Positions 54,981 to 62,718 of a DNA stretch of 64,000 nucleotides are shown in pieces. The translations under genes and the position numbers were made by a program. The number at the start of each line of letters is the position of its first letter. The stretch's first letter is position 1. Source of the stretch: Amycolatopsis azurea DSM 43854 (lineage in GTDB: Bacteria > Actinomycetota > Actinomycetes > Mycobacteriales > Pseudonocardiaceae); contig NZ_MUXN01000022.1 in NCBI RefSeq assembly GCF_001995215.1, positions 186,001-250,000 of the forward strand, read 5' to 3'. Under the pieces are notes generated by a model that saw only the letters and a program-made list of their open reading frames with translations, did not search any database and had not been told where the DNA came from.

Positions 54981-56277
54981 TGTCGATCTCCGTCCATTCC
55001 GGACCGTCGGGGAAGGTGAACCGGCGCAGGGTCGCGTCGTGCATCCGCGCCGAGAAGCCCGGCGCGGCGGGCGCCAGGTAGCGGCCATCGGTCACGACCG
55101 CCGGGTCGGTGAAGTGCTCGTGGAGGTGGTCGACCCATTCGATGGACCGGTCGGTGTCGGAACCGGACACCGCCGCGAAGTCGAACATCGACAGGTGCCG
55201 CACGAGTTCGCACAGCCCGACGCCGCCGGCGTGCGGGCACACCGGGACGTCGAATTTGGCCGCCAGCAACAGGATCGCGAGGTTCTCGTTGAACCCGCCG
55301 ACCCGGGCGGCGTCCAGTTGCAGCACCGAGATCGCGCCGGCCTGCAGCAGTTGCTTGAACACCACGCGGTTCTGGACGTGCTCACCGGTGGCGACGCGGA
55401 TCGGGGAAAGCGCCTTGGCGATCGCGGCGTGCCCGAGCACGTCGTCCGGCGAGGTGGGCTCCTCGATCCAGTACGGGTCGTACGGCGCCAGCTCGGTCAT
55501 CCAGGCGATCGCGGTGGAGACGTCCCAGCGCTGGTTCGCGTCGACGGCGACCCGGATGTCCGCGCCGACCGTCTCGCGGGCGAGCTTCACCCGGCGGACG
55601 TCGTCGGCGAGATCGCCGCCGACCTTCAGCTTGATCATCTCGAAACCGTCCGCGACCGCCTGCTCGGCGAGCCGGACGAGTTTCTCGTCCGAGTACCCGA
55701 GCCAGCCGGGAGACGTGCTGTACGCGCGATAGCCGTCGCGCTCGATCTTTGCGATCCGCTCGGCGCGGCCGGGTTCGGCGGCGCGGAGGATGTCCAGCGC
55801 CTCCTGCTCGGTCAGGGCGTCGGACAGGTAGCGGAAGTCGACGAGGGAGACCAGTTCTTCGGGCGACATCTCGGCGGCGAAACGCCAGACCGGGAGTCCG
55901 GCGATCCGTGCGGCGAGGTCCCAGGCGGCGTTGACCACCGCGCCGATCGCCATGTGCGCGACGCCCTTTTCCGGGCCGAGCCACCGCAGTTGCGAGTCGC
56001 CGACCATCGCCCGCGACAGCTCGCCGAGCGCGGCCGCGTCGGTCGGCACGTCCAGGCCGACGACGTGCGGTTCCAGCGCGCGGATCGCCGCGGCCTGGAC
56101 GTCGTTGCCGCGTCCGATGGTGAAGGCGAGGCCGTAGCCGTCCGGGCCGCCGTCGGTGTGGAGCACGACGTACGCGGCCGAGTAGTCCGGGTCCGGGTTC
56201 ATGGCGTCCGAACCGTCCAGCTCCCGCGAGGTCGGGAAACGGACGTCGAGCACCTCCATGCCCACGATCTTCGCCAT
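54973..56277 (-). CDS. fucD: L-fuconate dehydratase (enolase superfamily, FucD/ENOSF1 type)
   Basis: 434 residues from ATG (a GTG one codon earlier overlaps the FAH stop). The opening VLDVRFPTSRELDGSDAMNP, SQLRWLGPEKGVAHMA and the active-site set Lys216-x-Lys218, Asp246 (VDANQRWD), Glu272 (WIEEPTSPDD), Glu299 (VATGEH) and His349 (VCPHAGGVGLCE) match L-fuconate dehydratases and their human homologue ENOSF1 almost word for word. It dehydrates L-fuconate to 2-keto-3-deoxy-L-fuconate. This gene anchors the interpretation of the whole 47.6-57.1 kb region. Confidence 0.94.
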   Translation of the reverse strand: MAKIVGMEVLDVRFPTSRELDGSDAMNPDPDYSAAYVVLHTDGGPDGYGLAFTIGRGNDVQAAAIRALEPHVVGLDVPTDAAALGELSRAMVGDSQLRWLGPEKGVAHMAIGAVVNAAWDLAARIAGLPVWRFAAEMSPEELVSLVDFRYLSDALTEQEALDILRAAEPGRAERIAKIERDGYRAYSTSPGWLGYSDEKLVRLAEQAVADGFEMIKLKVGGDLADDVRRVKLARETVGADIRVAVDANQRWDVSTAIAWMTELAPYDPYWIEEPTSPDDVLGHAAIAKALSPIRVATGEHVQNRVVFKQLLQAGAISVLQLDAARVGGFNENLAILLLAAKFDVPVCPHAGGVGLCELVRHLSMFDFAAVSGSDTDRSIEWVDHLHEHFTDPAVVTDGRYLAPAAPGFSARMHDATLRRFTFPDGPEWTEIDSE

Positions 56278-57137
56278 CACGCCTGCCCGACGGTCTGGCG
56301 CTGACGGCCGAGGCCGTCGATCTCGAGCTCGATGACGTCACCTTCCCGCAGGTACGGCTTGGGATCGGGCTGACCGAGCGCGACGCCCTGCGGGGTACCG
56401 GTGTTGATGAGATCGCCAGGGCGAAGCACCATGAACCGACTCAAATAATGCACGATCTCGGCGACCGTGAAAATCATGTCCTTGGTCGACGAGTCCTGTT
56501 TCTTCTCGCCGTTGACCCACAGCCGCAGGCCGAGGTCCTGCGGGTCGGGCACCTCGTCGGCGGTGACGAGCCACGGGCCGAGCGGGTTGAAGTTCTCGCA
56601 CGACTTGCCCTTGTCCCAGGTGCCACCGCGTTCGAGCTGGAACTCGCGCTCGGACACGTCGTTCGAGACGGTGTACCCGGCGACGTACTCGAGGGCCTCT
56701 TCGGCGCTTTCGAGGTAGCGCGCGGTCTTGCCGATGACGACGCCGAGCTCGACCTCCCAGTCGGTCTTGGTCGAACCGCGCGGCACGAGCACGTCGTCCT
56801 CCGGGCCGACGACGACGTCGGACGCCTTCATGAAGACGACCGGCTCGGTCGGGACCTCGGCGCCGGACTCCTCGGCGTGCTGCCGGTAGTTGAGGCCTAC
56901 GCAGACGACCTTGCCGGGCCGCGCGATCGGCGCGCCGACCCTGGCCCGCGCGAATTCGGGACCGGCTTCGGGCAGTTCACCGGCGGCCAGCGCGGCCGCG
57001 ACCCTGGCGACACCGTCGCTCGCGAAGAAGCTGCCATCGATGTCGGCGGTCAGCCCCGAGAGGTCGTGCACCCTGCCGTCCCCGGCACGTACGAACGGAC
57101 GCTCACTTCCCGGCTCCCCGAGACGCAACAGCTGCAC
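56277..57137 (-). CDS. Fumarylacetoacetate hydrolase-family enzyme, probable 2,4-diketo-3-deoxy-L-fuconate hydrolase
   Basis: 286 residues. The FAH core is intact: VGLNYRQHAEESG, metal ligands Glu128 and Glu130 in TDWEVELGVVIG and Asp160 in SNDVSERE, then DKGKSCENFNPLGPWLVTADEV and LINTGTPQGVALG. In the fucose oxidative route this type cleaves the diketo acid to pyruvate plus lactate. It is the first gene of the six-gene operon; a perfect ACATC-C-GATGT dyad lies 58 bp upstream. Confidence 0.86.
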   Translation of the reverse strand: MQLLRLGEPGSERPFVRAGDGRVHDLSGLTADIDGSFFASDGVARVAAALAAGELPEAGPEFARARVGAPIARPGKVVCVGLNYRQHAEESGAEVPTEPVVFMKASDVVVGPEDDVLVPRGSTKTDWEVELGVVIGKTARYLESAEEALEYVAGYTVSNDVSEREFQLERGGTWDKGKSCENFNPLGPWLVTADEVPDPQDLGLRLWVNGEKKQDSSTKDMIFTVAEIVHYLSRFMVLRPGDLINTGTPQGVALGQPDPKPYLREGDVIELEIDGLGRQRQTVGQA

Positions 57138-57194
57138 GGATTTTCCCTTCCGGCCGAACCGTCAACAATCAACGGCTCCAACAGCAACGAACAG

Positions 57195-57205
57195 ACATCC
57201 GATGT
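57195..57205. promoter_or_regulatory. Candidate operator of the FAH-fucD-transporter operon
   Basis: ACATC-C-GATGT, a perfect 11-bp dyad, flanked by GTATAC. A near copy (ACATCCGAGGT) stands between the GntR and mutarotase genes at 49790-49800, suggesting a shared regulator. Confidence 0.45.
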
Positions 57206-57367
57206 ATACCTGACGACCTCCGACGAGATCTAGAGGTCACTGCGATTTGTGTCGAAAATTGATCGGATCAGTCTTGCGAAGCCTGGGTGGCGAGACTCAC
57301 AGGGGGAATAGTTACCTACTCTAAGCAAGTTGTTCCTCGCGGAACCATCACTGGGGAAGGAAAGAGC

Positions 57368-58621
57368 ATGACCATCGCGCCCGAGCGAGTGGAAGAAACC
57401 GTCGCGCCACGACCGAGTACCAGCGGCCGCGCCCGGTTCGTCCTGATCCTCGGCGGCCTGTCCGCCTTCGGGCCCCTGTCCATCGACATGTACCTGCCCG
57501 CGCTGCCGCAGATGGCGGGCGAACTGCGCGCGGCGGACGCCACCGTCCAGCTCACGCTGAGCGCGTTCATCATCGGGCTCGCCATCGGCCAGCTGATCCT
57601 CGGACCGCTGTCCGACGCGATCGGCCGCCGCAAACCACTCGTGGCCGGGCTCGCGCTCTACATGGTCGGCTCGATCCTGTGCGCCGTCGCCCCGACCGCC
57701 GAACTGCTCATCGCCGCCCGCGGCGTCCAGGCCTTCGGTGCCGCGGCGGGCATCGTGATCGCCAGGGCGACCGTGCGCGACCTCTACTCCGGCACCGCGA
57801 TGACGAAGTTCTTCTCGCTGCTCATGCTGGTCAACGGGCTCGCCCCGATCCTGGCGCCGATCGTCGGCGGCCAGATCCTGAACTGGACCTCGTGGCGCGG
57901 CGTGTTCGTCTGCCTGACCGTGTTCGGCGCGATCCTGCTCGCCGTCGTCTTCTTCCTGCTGCCGGAACCCCTGCCCGAGGAACGCCGCACCCCCGCCCGG
58001 TTCGGCTCCGTGCTCCGGAAGTACGCGAGCCTGCTCCGCGACCGCAGCTTCCTCGGCTACGCGCTGGCCTCCGGGCTGATGTTCGGCAGCCTGTTCGCCT
58101 ACATCTCCGGCTCGTCCTTCGCGCTCCAGGGTGTCTACGGGCTCAGCCCGCAGGCGTACAGCCTGGTGTTCGGGCTCAACGGCATCGGCATCGTGGCCGT
58201 CGGCCAGCTGAACGGGCGCATCGTCGGCCGCTTCCCGGAGCGGACACTGCTGACCGTCGGCCTCGTCATCGCGGCGGTGGCCGGGTTCGGCGTGCTGGCC
58301 GCGACGGTGCTGGACCTCGGCCTGATCGGGCTGCTGATCCCGCTGTTCGTCCTGGTGTCGAGCATCGGCATGGTGGCGCCGAACGCGAGTTCGCTGGCGC
58401 TGGCCGAGCAGGCCCGGTCCGCCGGTTCGGCTTCGGCACTGCTGGGCGTGCTCCAGTTCGTCGTCGGCGGGCTGGCGACGCCGCTGGTCGGGCTGGGCGG
58501 TCCCGGCACCGCGGTCCCGATGGGGATCGTGATGGCGGCCTTCGGCGTTCTCGCGCTGCTGGCCTTCGGGACGATGACGCGCTCGACGGCACCGGAGCCC
58601 CTCGCACTCCAGCAGGCTTAG
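57368..58621 (+). CDS. Bcr/CflA-family drug efflux MFS transporter
   Basis: 417 residues from the ATG reading MTIAPERVEET, preceded by GGGAAGGAAAG. Twelve hydrophobic helices; helix 1 carries GGLSAFGPLSIDMYLPALPQM and the loop 2-3 motif GPLSDAIGRRKPL, both diagnostic of the Bcr/CflA subgroup of 12-TM exporters (sulfonamide, bicyclomycin, chloramphenicol type). It is monocistronic, with a hairpin right after its stop. A GTTCC-TCGC-GGAAC dyad (57332-57345) lies just upstream of the start and may bind a regulator. Confidence 0.9.
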   Translation: MTIAPERVEETVAPRPSTSGRARFVLILGGLSAFGPLSIDMYLPALPQMAGELRAADATVQLTLSAFIIGLAIGQLILGPLSDAIGRRKPLVAGLALYMVGSILCAVAPTAELLIAARGVQAFGAAAGIVIARATVRDLYSGTAMTKFFSLLMLVNGLAPILAPIVGGQILNWTSWRGVFVCLTVFGAILLAVVFFLLPEPLPEERRTPARFGSVLRKYASLLRDRSFLGYALASGLMFGSLFAYISGSSFALQGVYGLSPQAYSLVFGLNGIGIVAVGQLNGRIVGRFPERTLLTVGLVIAAVAGFGVLAATVLDLGLIGLLIPLFVLVSSIGMVAPNASSLALAEQARSAGSASALLGVLQFVVGGLATPLVGLGGPGTAVPMGIVMAAFGVLALLAFGTMTRSTAPEPLALQQA

Positions 58622-58640
58622 GCTGTCGCTTTCCTCGGTA

Positions 58641-58689
58641 CATGAAGGCCCCCTTCACTGCGTCTAGCGCAAGGAAGGGGGCCTTCATG
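58641..58689. terminator. GGCCCCCTT-type hairpin terminator after the Bcr/CflA gene
   Basis: CATGAAGGCCCCCTTC (58641-58656) pairs perfectly with 58674-58689, and three more base pairs extend it outward; the loop contains a small inner TGCG/CGCA stem. It begins 20 bp after the stop codon. It belongs to the same sequence family as the palindrome at 50557-50605. Confidence 0.8.
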
Positions 58690-58710
58690 TACTTCGAGGA
58701 AGGTTCTCTT

Positions 58711-58930
58711 GGGGTAAGGCAAAAGGAGCGTGTTCTGTCGCTCGCCCGCACGCCGACCTCGGGTGTTGCGAAAGCCACTTTCGCAACGTTGAAGGTTGCG
58801 AAAGCCACTTTCGCAACACTCCCGGAACTCCGCCGCCCCCCAAGACCCTCGGAACACCGGTCCGTGAAGGCCTCCTTGAGGGACCCAGAGTCCCTCAAGG
58901 AGGCCTTCACGGACTTGGTACCCGACAAGG
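58711..58930 (+). repeat. Composite intergenic repeat, copy B
   Basis: Parts in order: GGGGTAAGGCAA flank (58711-58722), two identical 23-nt dyads GTTGCGAAAG-CCA-CTTTCGCAAC (58765-58787 and 58795-58817), a 42-bp spacer, and a 25-bp perfect stem (58860-58884 / 58890-58914) built on CCGTGAAGGCCTCCTTGAGG. It is the reverse-orientation counterpart of 3181-3383. It ends just before the stop of the convergent flavoprotein gene and may act as its terminator. Confidence 0.88.
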
Positions 58931-58935
58931 GCCCC

Positions 58936-60159
58936 TCAAGCGAGGGACTTGAGTTCCGCCGTCTTCAACTGCTCCGCGGTCACCGTCGCGCGTCCCTCGA
59001 CGAGGGCCTTCAAAGCGTCCCCGTCGTCCCACTGGTTGACGTTCATCGCGGCGGTCACCTGCCCGTCCCGCAGCCAGAACGCCGTGAAGTCCCGCGCCGC
59101 GAGGTCGCCGCGCACCACCAACTGATCGGTTTCGGGATCGGCGAGGCCGCGGTATTCGCAGCCGAGGTCGTACTGGTCGGAGAAGAAATACGGGCTCTTC
59201 AGGTACGGCTCGTTTTCGCCGAGCAGGTTCCCCGCGACGTGCTCGCCCTGCCACTTCGCGTTCGACCAGTGCTCGACGCGGACGCGTTTCCCGTAGCGGG
59301 GGTGGAACTGCGCGGCGATGTCGCCGATCGCGTAGACGTCGGGCGCGGCCGTGCGCAGCCCGGCGTCGGCGCAGACACCGCCGTCGTCGGACAGTTCCAG
59401 CCCGGCGGCGTGCGCGAGGCCGACCCGCGGGGCGGCGCCGACGGCCACCAGCACGACGTCCGCGGGAAGCTCGTCACCACTCTGAAGGCGTACGCCGGTC
59501 ACCCCGTCCGGACCGCCGGTGAACCCGGCGACGCCCTCACCGAGCCGCCAGTTCACCCCGTGCGCCGTGTGCAGGTCCTTGAAGACGCCGGACACCTGCT
59601 CGCCCAGCACCGCGAGCAGCGGCGAACCCACCTGATCGACCACGGTCACCTCGGCGCCGTGTTCCCTGGCGGCCGCCGCGGCCTCGGTGCCGATCCAGCC
59701 CGCGCCGACGATCACCACCCGGCCGGCGTCCTTGACCGCCGAACGCAGCGCCAGCGCGTCGTCGAGAGTGCGCAGGGTCCGCAGTCCGGGCAGGTCACCG
59801 CCGGGCACCGGCAGCGATCGCGGCTCGGACCCGGTCGCGAGCACGAGCCGGTCGAAGCGATGCTCGCCGCCCGCGTCGTCGTGCACGAGCCGGGAGCCGA
59901 GTTCGATCCTGGTCGCGGTCACACCGCTCCGGAAAGCGATGTCCTTCTCTTCGTAGAAACCCGCGTCGTGCACCCAATCGGGTTCATCGGTGTTGCCCAT
60001 CAGCAGCCCTTTGGACAACGGCGGTAGTTCGTACGGGCGATGCGTGTCGGTACCGAGCAGCAGGATTTCCCTCGCGTAGCCACGTTCTCGCAGCGTCCCG
60101 GCGGCCGTCGCTCCCGCGAGGCCGGCACCGACGATGACGATCTTCCTGGGTTCGGACAC
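58936..60159 (-). CDS. FAD-dependent ferredoxin/rubredoxin reductase-like oxidoreductase
   Basis: 407 residues from a GTG with GGGAGG upstream. FAD motif IVGAGLAGATAAGTLRERG (9-27), NAD motif IVGAGWIGTEAAAAAREHG (about 149-167), the flavin-contacting DVYAIGDIAAQ, and a C-terminal reductase domain (EHWSNAKWQGEHVAGNLLG). It resembles the reductases that feed P450 or ring-hydroxylating systems through a ferredoxin. No P450 or ferredoxin gene is adjacent, so the partner is unknown. Confidence 0.87.
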   Translation of the reverse strand: MSEPRKIVIVGAGLAGATAAGTLRERGYAREILLLGTDTHRPYELPPLSKGLLMGNTDEPDWVHDAGFYEEKDIAFRSGVTATRIELGSRLVHDDAGGEHRFDRLVLATGSEPRSLPVPGGDLPGLRTLRTLDDALALRSAVKDAGRVVIVGAGWIGTEAAAAAREHGAEVTVVDQVGSPLLAVLGEQVSGVFKDLHTAHGVNWRLGEGVAGFTGGPDGVTGVRLQSGDELPADVVLVAVGAAPRVGLAHAAGLELSDDGGVCADAGLRTAAPDVYAIGDIAAQFHPRYGKRVRVEHWSNAKWQGEHVAGNLLGENEPYLKSPYFFSDQYDLGCEYRGLADPETDQLVVRGDLAARDFTAFWLRDGQVTAAMNVNQWDDGDALKALVEGRATVTAEQLKTAELKSLA

Positions 60160-60251
60160 AAAGACCTCCCGGGCAGGCTTTCCTCGGACGCTACTCCGGG
60201 TCCCCCACGTCCGGCCTAGCGAAACCGGAAGTCGATCACGATCCGCAGGAT

Positions 60252-60285
60252 CGGTTAACCCATCAGTAGGAATGTGGGGTAACCG
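60252..60285. promoter_or_regulatory. Inverted repeat in the divergent promoter region
   Basis: CGGTTAACCCA (60252-60262) and TGGGGTAACCG (60275-60285) match 10 of 11 with a 12-nt centre. It lies between the divergent flavoprotein gene (start 60159) and the small gene starting at 60339, so it could serve either one. Confidence 0.4.
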
Positions 60286-60338
60286 GCGTCACGGCCCCGA
60301 AACCGGCCCGTCCCAGCCTCGGACGAGAAAGGGAGATC

Positions 60339-60572
60339 ATGGGATACGGGAGGATGAGGACGTTGGCACCGCGGGACGAATGGTCGGTCGGCTGCCGGGA
60401 TCTCGCGGGCAGGCGCCGGGACGTGACGGTGTTCGTGAGCAGCGACAAGATCGTGCTCGTGGCACCGCCCGGCGAGGCCGCCGTACTCGGGCCGCTGGAC
60501 GTGGGGCGCCTGCGCGCCGCGCTCCGCGACGCCGTGGTCGCGGTGGCCGAGCACCCGGATCACAGTGAATGA
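60339..60572 (+). CDS. Small protein of unknown function
   Basis: 77 residues (MGYGRMRTLAPRDEWSVGCR...). The ATG follows AAAGGGAGATC, a fair ribosome site. Composition is balanced: a basic N-terminal half, a beta-rich DVTVFVSSDKIVLVAPPG stretch and a helical VGRLRAALRDAVVAVAEH tail. Positional GC looks coding. No family is recognised. It stands alone between two divergent genes, and 58 bp separate its stop from the fused reductase. Confidence 0.6.
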   Translation: MGYGRMRTLAPRDEWSVGCRDLAGRRRDVTVFVSSDKIVLVAPPGEAAVLGPLDVGRLRAALRDAVVAVAEHPDHSE

Positions 60573-60583
60573 CAACTACCGTT

Positions 60584-60599
60584 CCTACTTCTGAGTAGG
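60584..60599. promoter_or_regulatory. Candidate operator before the fused acyl-CoA reductase gene
   Basis: CCTACT-TCTG-AGTAGG, a perfect 6-bp dyad with a 4-nt centre, partly extended outward by further complementary bases, 31 bp before the ATG. Spacing and symmetry suit a TetR-type repressor. Confidence 0.5.
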
Positions 60600-60630
60600 T
60601 AGAGTCGGCCCCGTTCGGAAGGAGCCGGCC

Positions 60631-62604
60631 ATGACCACCTACTTCGTGACGGGCGCGACGGGTTTTCTGGGCAAACGCCTGGTCGCGCGCCTACTACGGC
60701 GACCTGAGACCGTAGCCGTCCATGTTCTCGTGAGGGAGACCTCACGCGGGAAGCTCCCGAGCCACGAGAAGCTCGTTCCCGTCACCGGCGATCTGACCGA
60801 ACCCTCGCTGGGCATCGATCCCGCCCGGCTGGGTCCCCTCGACCATGTCGTGCACCTCGGCGCGATCTACGACCTCACCGCGGACGAGGCCGCCAACCGC
60901 GCGGCCAACGTCGACGGCACCCGCAACGTCCTGGAGTTCGCCGCCGCCGCGAACGCCGGGCTCTTCCACCACGTCTCTTCCATCGCGGTCGCCGGGCAGT
61001 ACGCCGGGCGCTTCACCGAAGCCGACTTCGACCTCGGCCAGGGCTTCGCGTCGCCGTATCACGCGACGAAGTTCGAGGCGGAGAAACTCGTGCGACGGCA
61101 CGGGAAAACGCCGTTCCGCGTGTACCGGCCGTCCGCCGTAGCCGGCGATTCGCGCACCGGCGAGATGGACAAGATCGACGGCCCGTACTACTTCCTCCCC
61201 GCGATCTCGCGGCTCTCCTCGCTGCCTCGACGTCTCCCGCTGGCCGCCCCCGATCTCGGTGCCACGAACATCGTGCCGGTCGACTACGTCGTCGAAGCGA
61301 TGGAACACCTCATGCACGTCGACGCGCCCAGCGGCAGCACCTACCATCTCGCGTCGCCCCGGCCCCAGCCGCTGCACGAGGTCTACAACGCCTTCGCGCG
61401 GGCCGCGGGCGGGCCGAAGATCTCCGCCGTCCTTCCCGCCCGTCCGTCCGGGGCGCTGAAACGCGCCGGAACCCGGCTGGCGAAGTCCGCGGCGGCCGGT
61501 TTCGACCGGGTCCCCGGCGGGCGTTCGGCCCGCGCCGCGGTGCTGGCGGAACTCGGCGTCCCGCTCGAAGTCCTGCCCCATCTGAGCATGGAGGTCGACT
61601 TCGACACGAGCGCGACGACGGCCGCCCTCGACGGCAGCGGCATCACCTTGCCGCCGCTGAAGGAGTACGCCGGTCCGCTCTACCGGTACTGGCTCGCGCA
61701 TCTGGACCCCGATCGCGGCCGCCGCCGTCCGGGGCCGGAGCCGCTCGACGGCCGCAAGGTGCTGATCACCGGCGCTTCGTCGGGCATCGGGCGCGCGTCC
61801 GCGCTGGCCGTCGCCGCGAAGGGCGGCGAAGTGATCCTCGTGGCCAGGCGTGCCGACGAACTCGAAGAGGTCCGCGAGCAGATCGTCGCGGCGGGCGGGA
61901 AGGCGTCGGCGTATCCGTGCGACCTCACCGACGGCGGCGCCGTCGACGCTCTGGTCAAGGACGTGCTCGCCGCGCACGGCGCCGTCGACATGCTGGTCAA
62001 CAACGCCGGTCGCTCGATCCGGCGCTCGCTTTCGCTGTCCACCGAACGGTTCCACGACTTCGAACGCACGATGGCGATCAACTACTTCGGTCCCGTGCGG
62101 CTGACGCTGGGCCTGCTGCCGTCGATGACCGCGCGCGGCTTCGGCCACGTCGTCAACGTCACCACCCAAGGACTCCAGACCGACACGCCACGGTTTTCCG
62201 CTTACCTGGCCTCGAAGGCGGCGCTGGAGGAGTTCGGGCTGACCGCCGGCCGGGAAACGCTTTCCGACGGCGTCACCTTCACCTCGGTCCGGATGCCGCT
62301 GGTGCGCACCGACATGATCACGCCGACCGGGTCCTATCGCGGGATGCCGTCGAGCTCGCCCGAACGCGCCGCCGCGCTCGTGGTGAAGGCACTGGAGAAA
62401 CGACCGGAGATCCTGAACCTGCCCGAAGGAACGGCCGCCGAACTGGTGACGCTCGTCGCACCCAGGACGGCGCGGTTCTTCGCCCACCTCGTCTACCGCG
62501 CGATGCCGGAATCCGCGCCGGAATCCCGTGGCCTGCCCCGGAAGGCTCCGCTCGCCTCGGTGGCGGGCGCGGTCACCAGGCTGGTCTGGCGCCGTCGTCC
62601 CTGA
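60631..62604 (+). CDS. Two-domain SDR protein, fatty acyl-CoA reductase-like (AcrA1 type)
   Basis: 657 residues. Residues 1-360 are an extended SDR of the male-sterility/acyl-CoA reductase type (VTGATGFLGKRLVARLL, HVSSIAVAGQY, catalytic SPYHATKFEAEKLV). From about 370 a classical SDR follows (LITGASSGIGRASALAVAAKGG, NNAGRS, FSAYLASKAALEEFG). This fusion and length match mycobacterial AcrA1-like proteins and bacterial fatty acyl-CoA to alcohol reductases. In the C-terminal domain the catalytic serine position, 13 residues before the active Tyr, is threonine (NVTTQG). Products could be fatty aldehydes, alcohols or wax precursors. Confidence 0.83.
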   Translation: MTTYFVTGATGFLGKRLVARLLRRPETVAVHVLVRETSRGKLPSHEKLVPVTGDLTEPSLGIDPARLGPLDHVVHLGAIYDLTADEAANRAANVDGTRNVLEFAAAANAGLFHHVSSIAVAGQYAGRFTEADFDLGQGFASPYHATKFEAEKLVRRHGKTPFRVYRPSAVAGDSRTGEMDKIDGPYYFLPAISRLSSLPRRLPLAAPDLGATNIVPVDYVVEAMEHLMHVDAPSGSTYHLASPRPQPLHEVYNAFARAAGGPKISAVLPARPSGALKRAGTRLAKSAAAGFDRVPGGRSARAAVLAELGVPLEVLPHLSMEVDFDTSATTAALDGSGITLPPLKEYAGPLYRYWLAHLDPDRGRRRPGPEPLDGRKVLITGASSGIGRASALAVAAKGGEVILVARRADELEEVREQIVAAGGKASAYPCDLTDGGAVDALVKDVLAAHGAVDMLVNNAGRSIRRSLSLSTERFHDFERTMAINYFGPVRLTLGLLPSMTARGFGHVVNVTTQGLQTDTPRFSAYLASKAALEEFGLTAGRETLSDGVTFTSVRMPLVRTDMITPTGSYRGMPSSSPERAAALVVKALEKRPEILNLPEGTAAELVTLVAPRTARFFAHLVYRAMPESAPESRGLPRKAPLASVAGAVTRLVWRRRP

Positions 62605-62626
62605 CGTCCTCGCCGCCGGGCTCGAT

Positions 62627-62641
62627 CGGGGGACGCCCCCG
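62627..62641 (+). terminator. Short GC hairpin after the fused reductase
   Basis: CGGGGG-ACG-CCCCCG, perfect 6-bp stem 22 bp after the stop codon, no T-tract. Possible terminator. Confidence 0.35.
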
Positions 62642-62718
62642 GCCGCTACCATCGGTTTCCGATACGCCGGGGGGTCGGCGGGCACGGACCGAGGCAGTGA
62701 CGAGCGGGAAGGGGCAGT

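Noticed and set aside
58266..58928. Open frame of about 220 codons on the minus strand
   Set aside because: It runs across repeat copy B and then antisense through the Bcr/CflA gene; composition after the repeat is Arg/Pro-rich frame noise.
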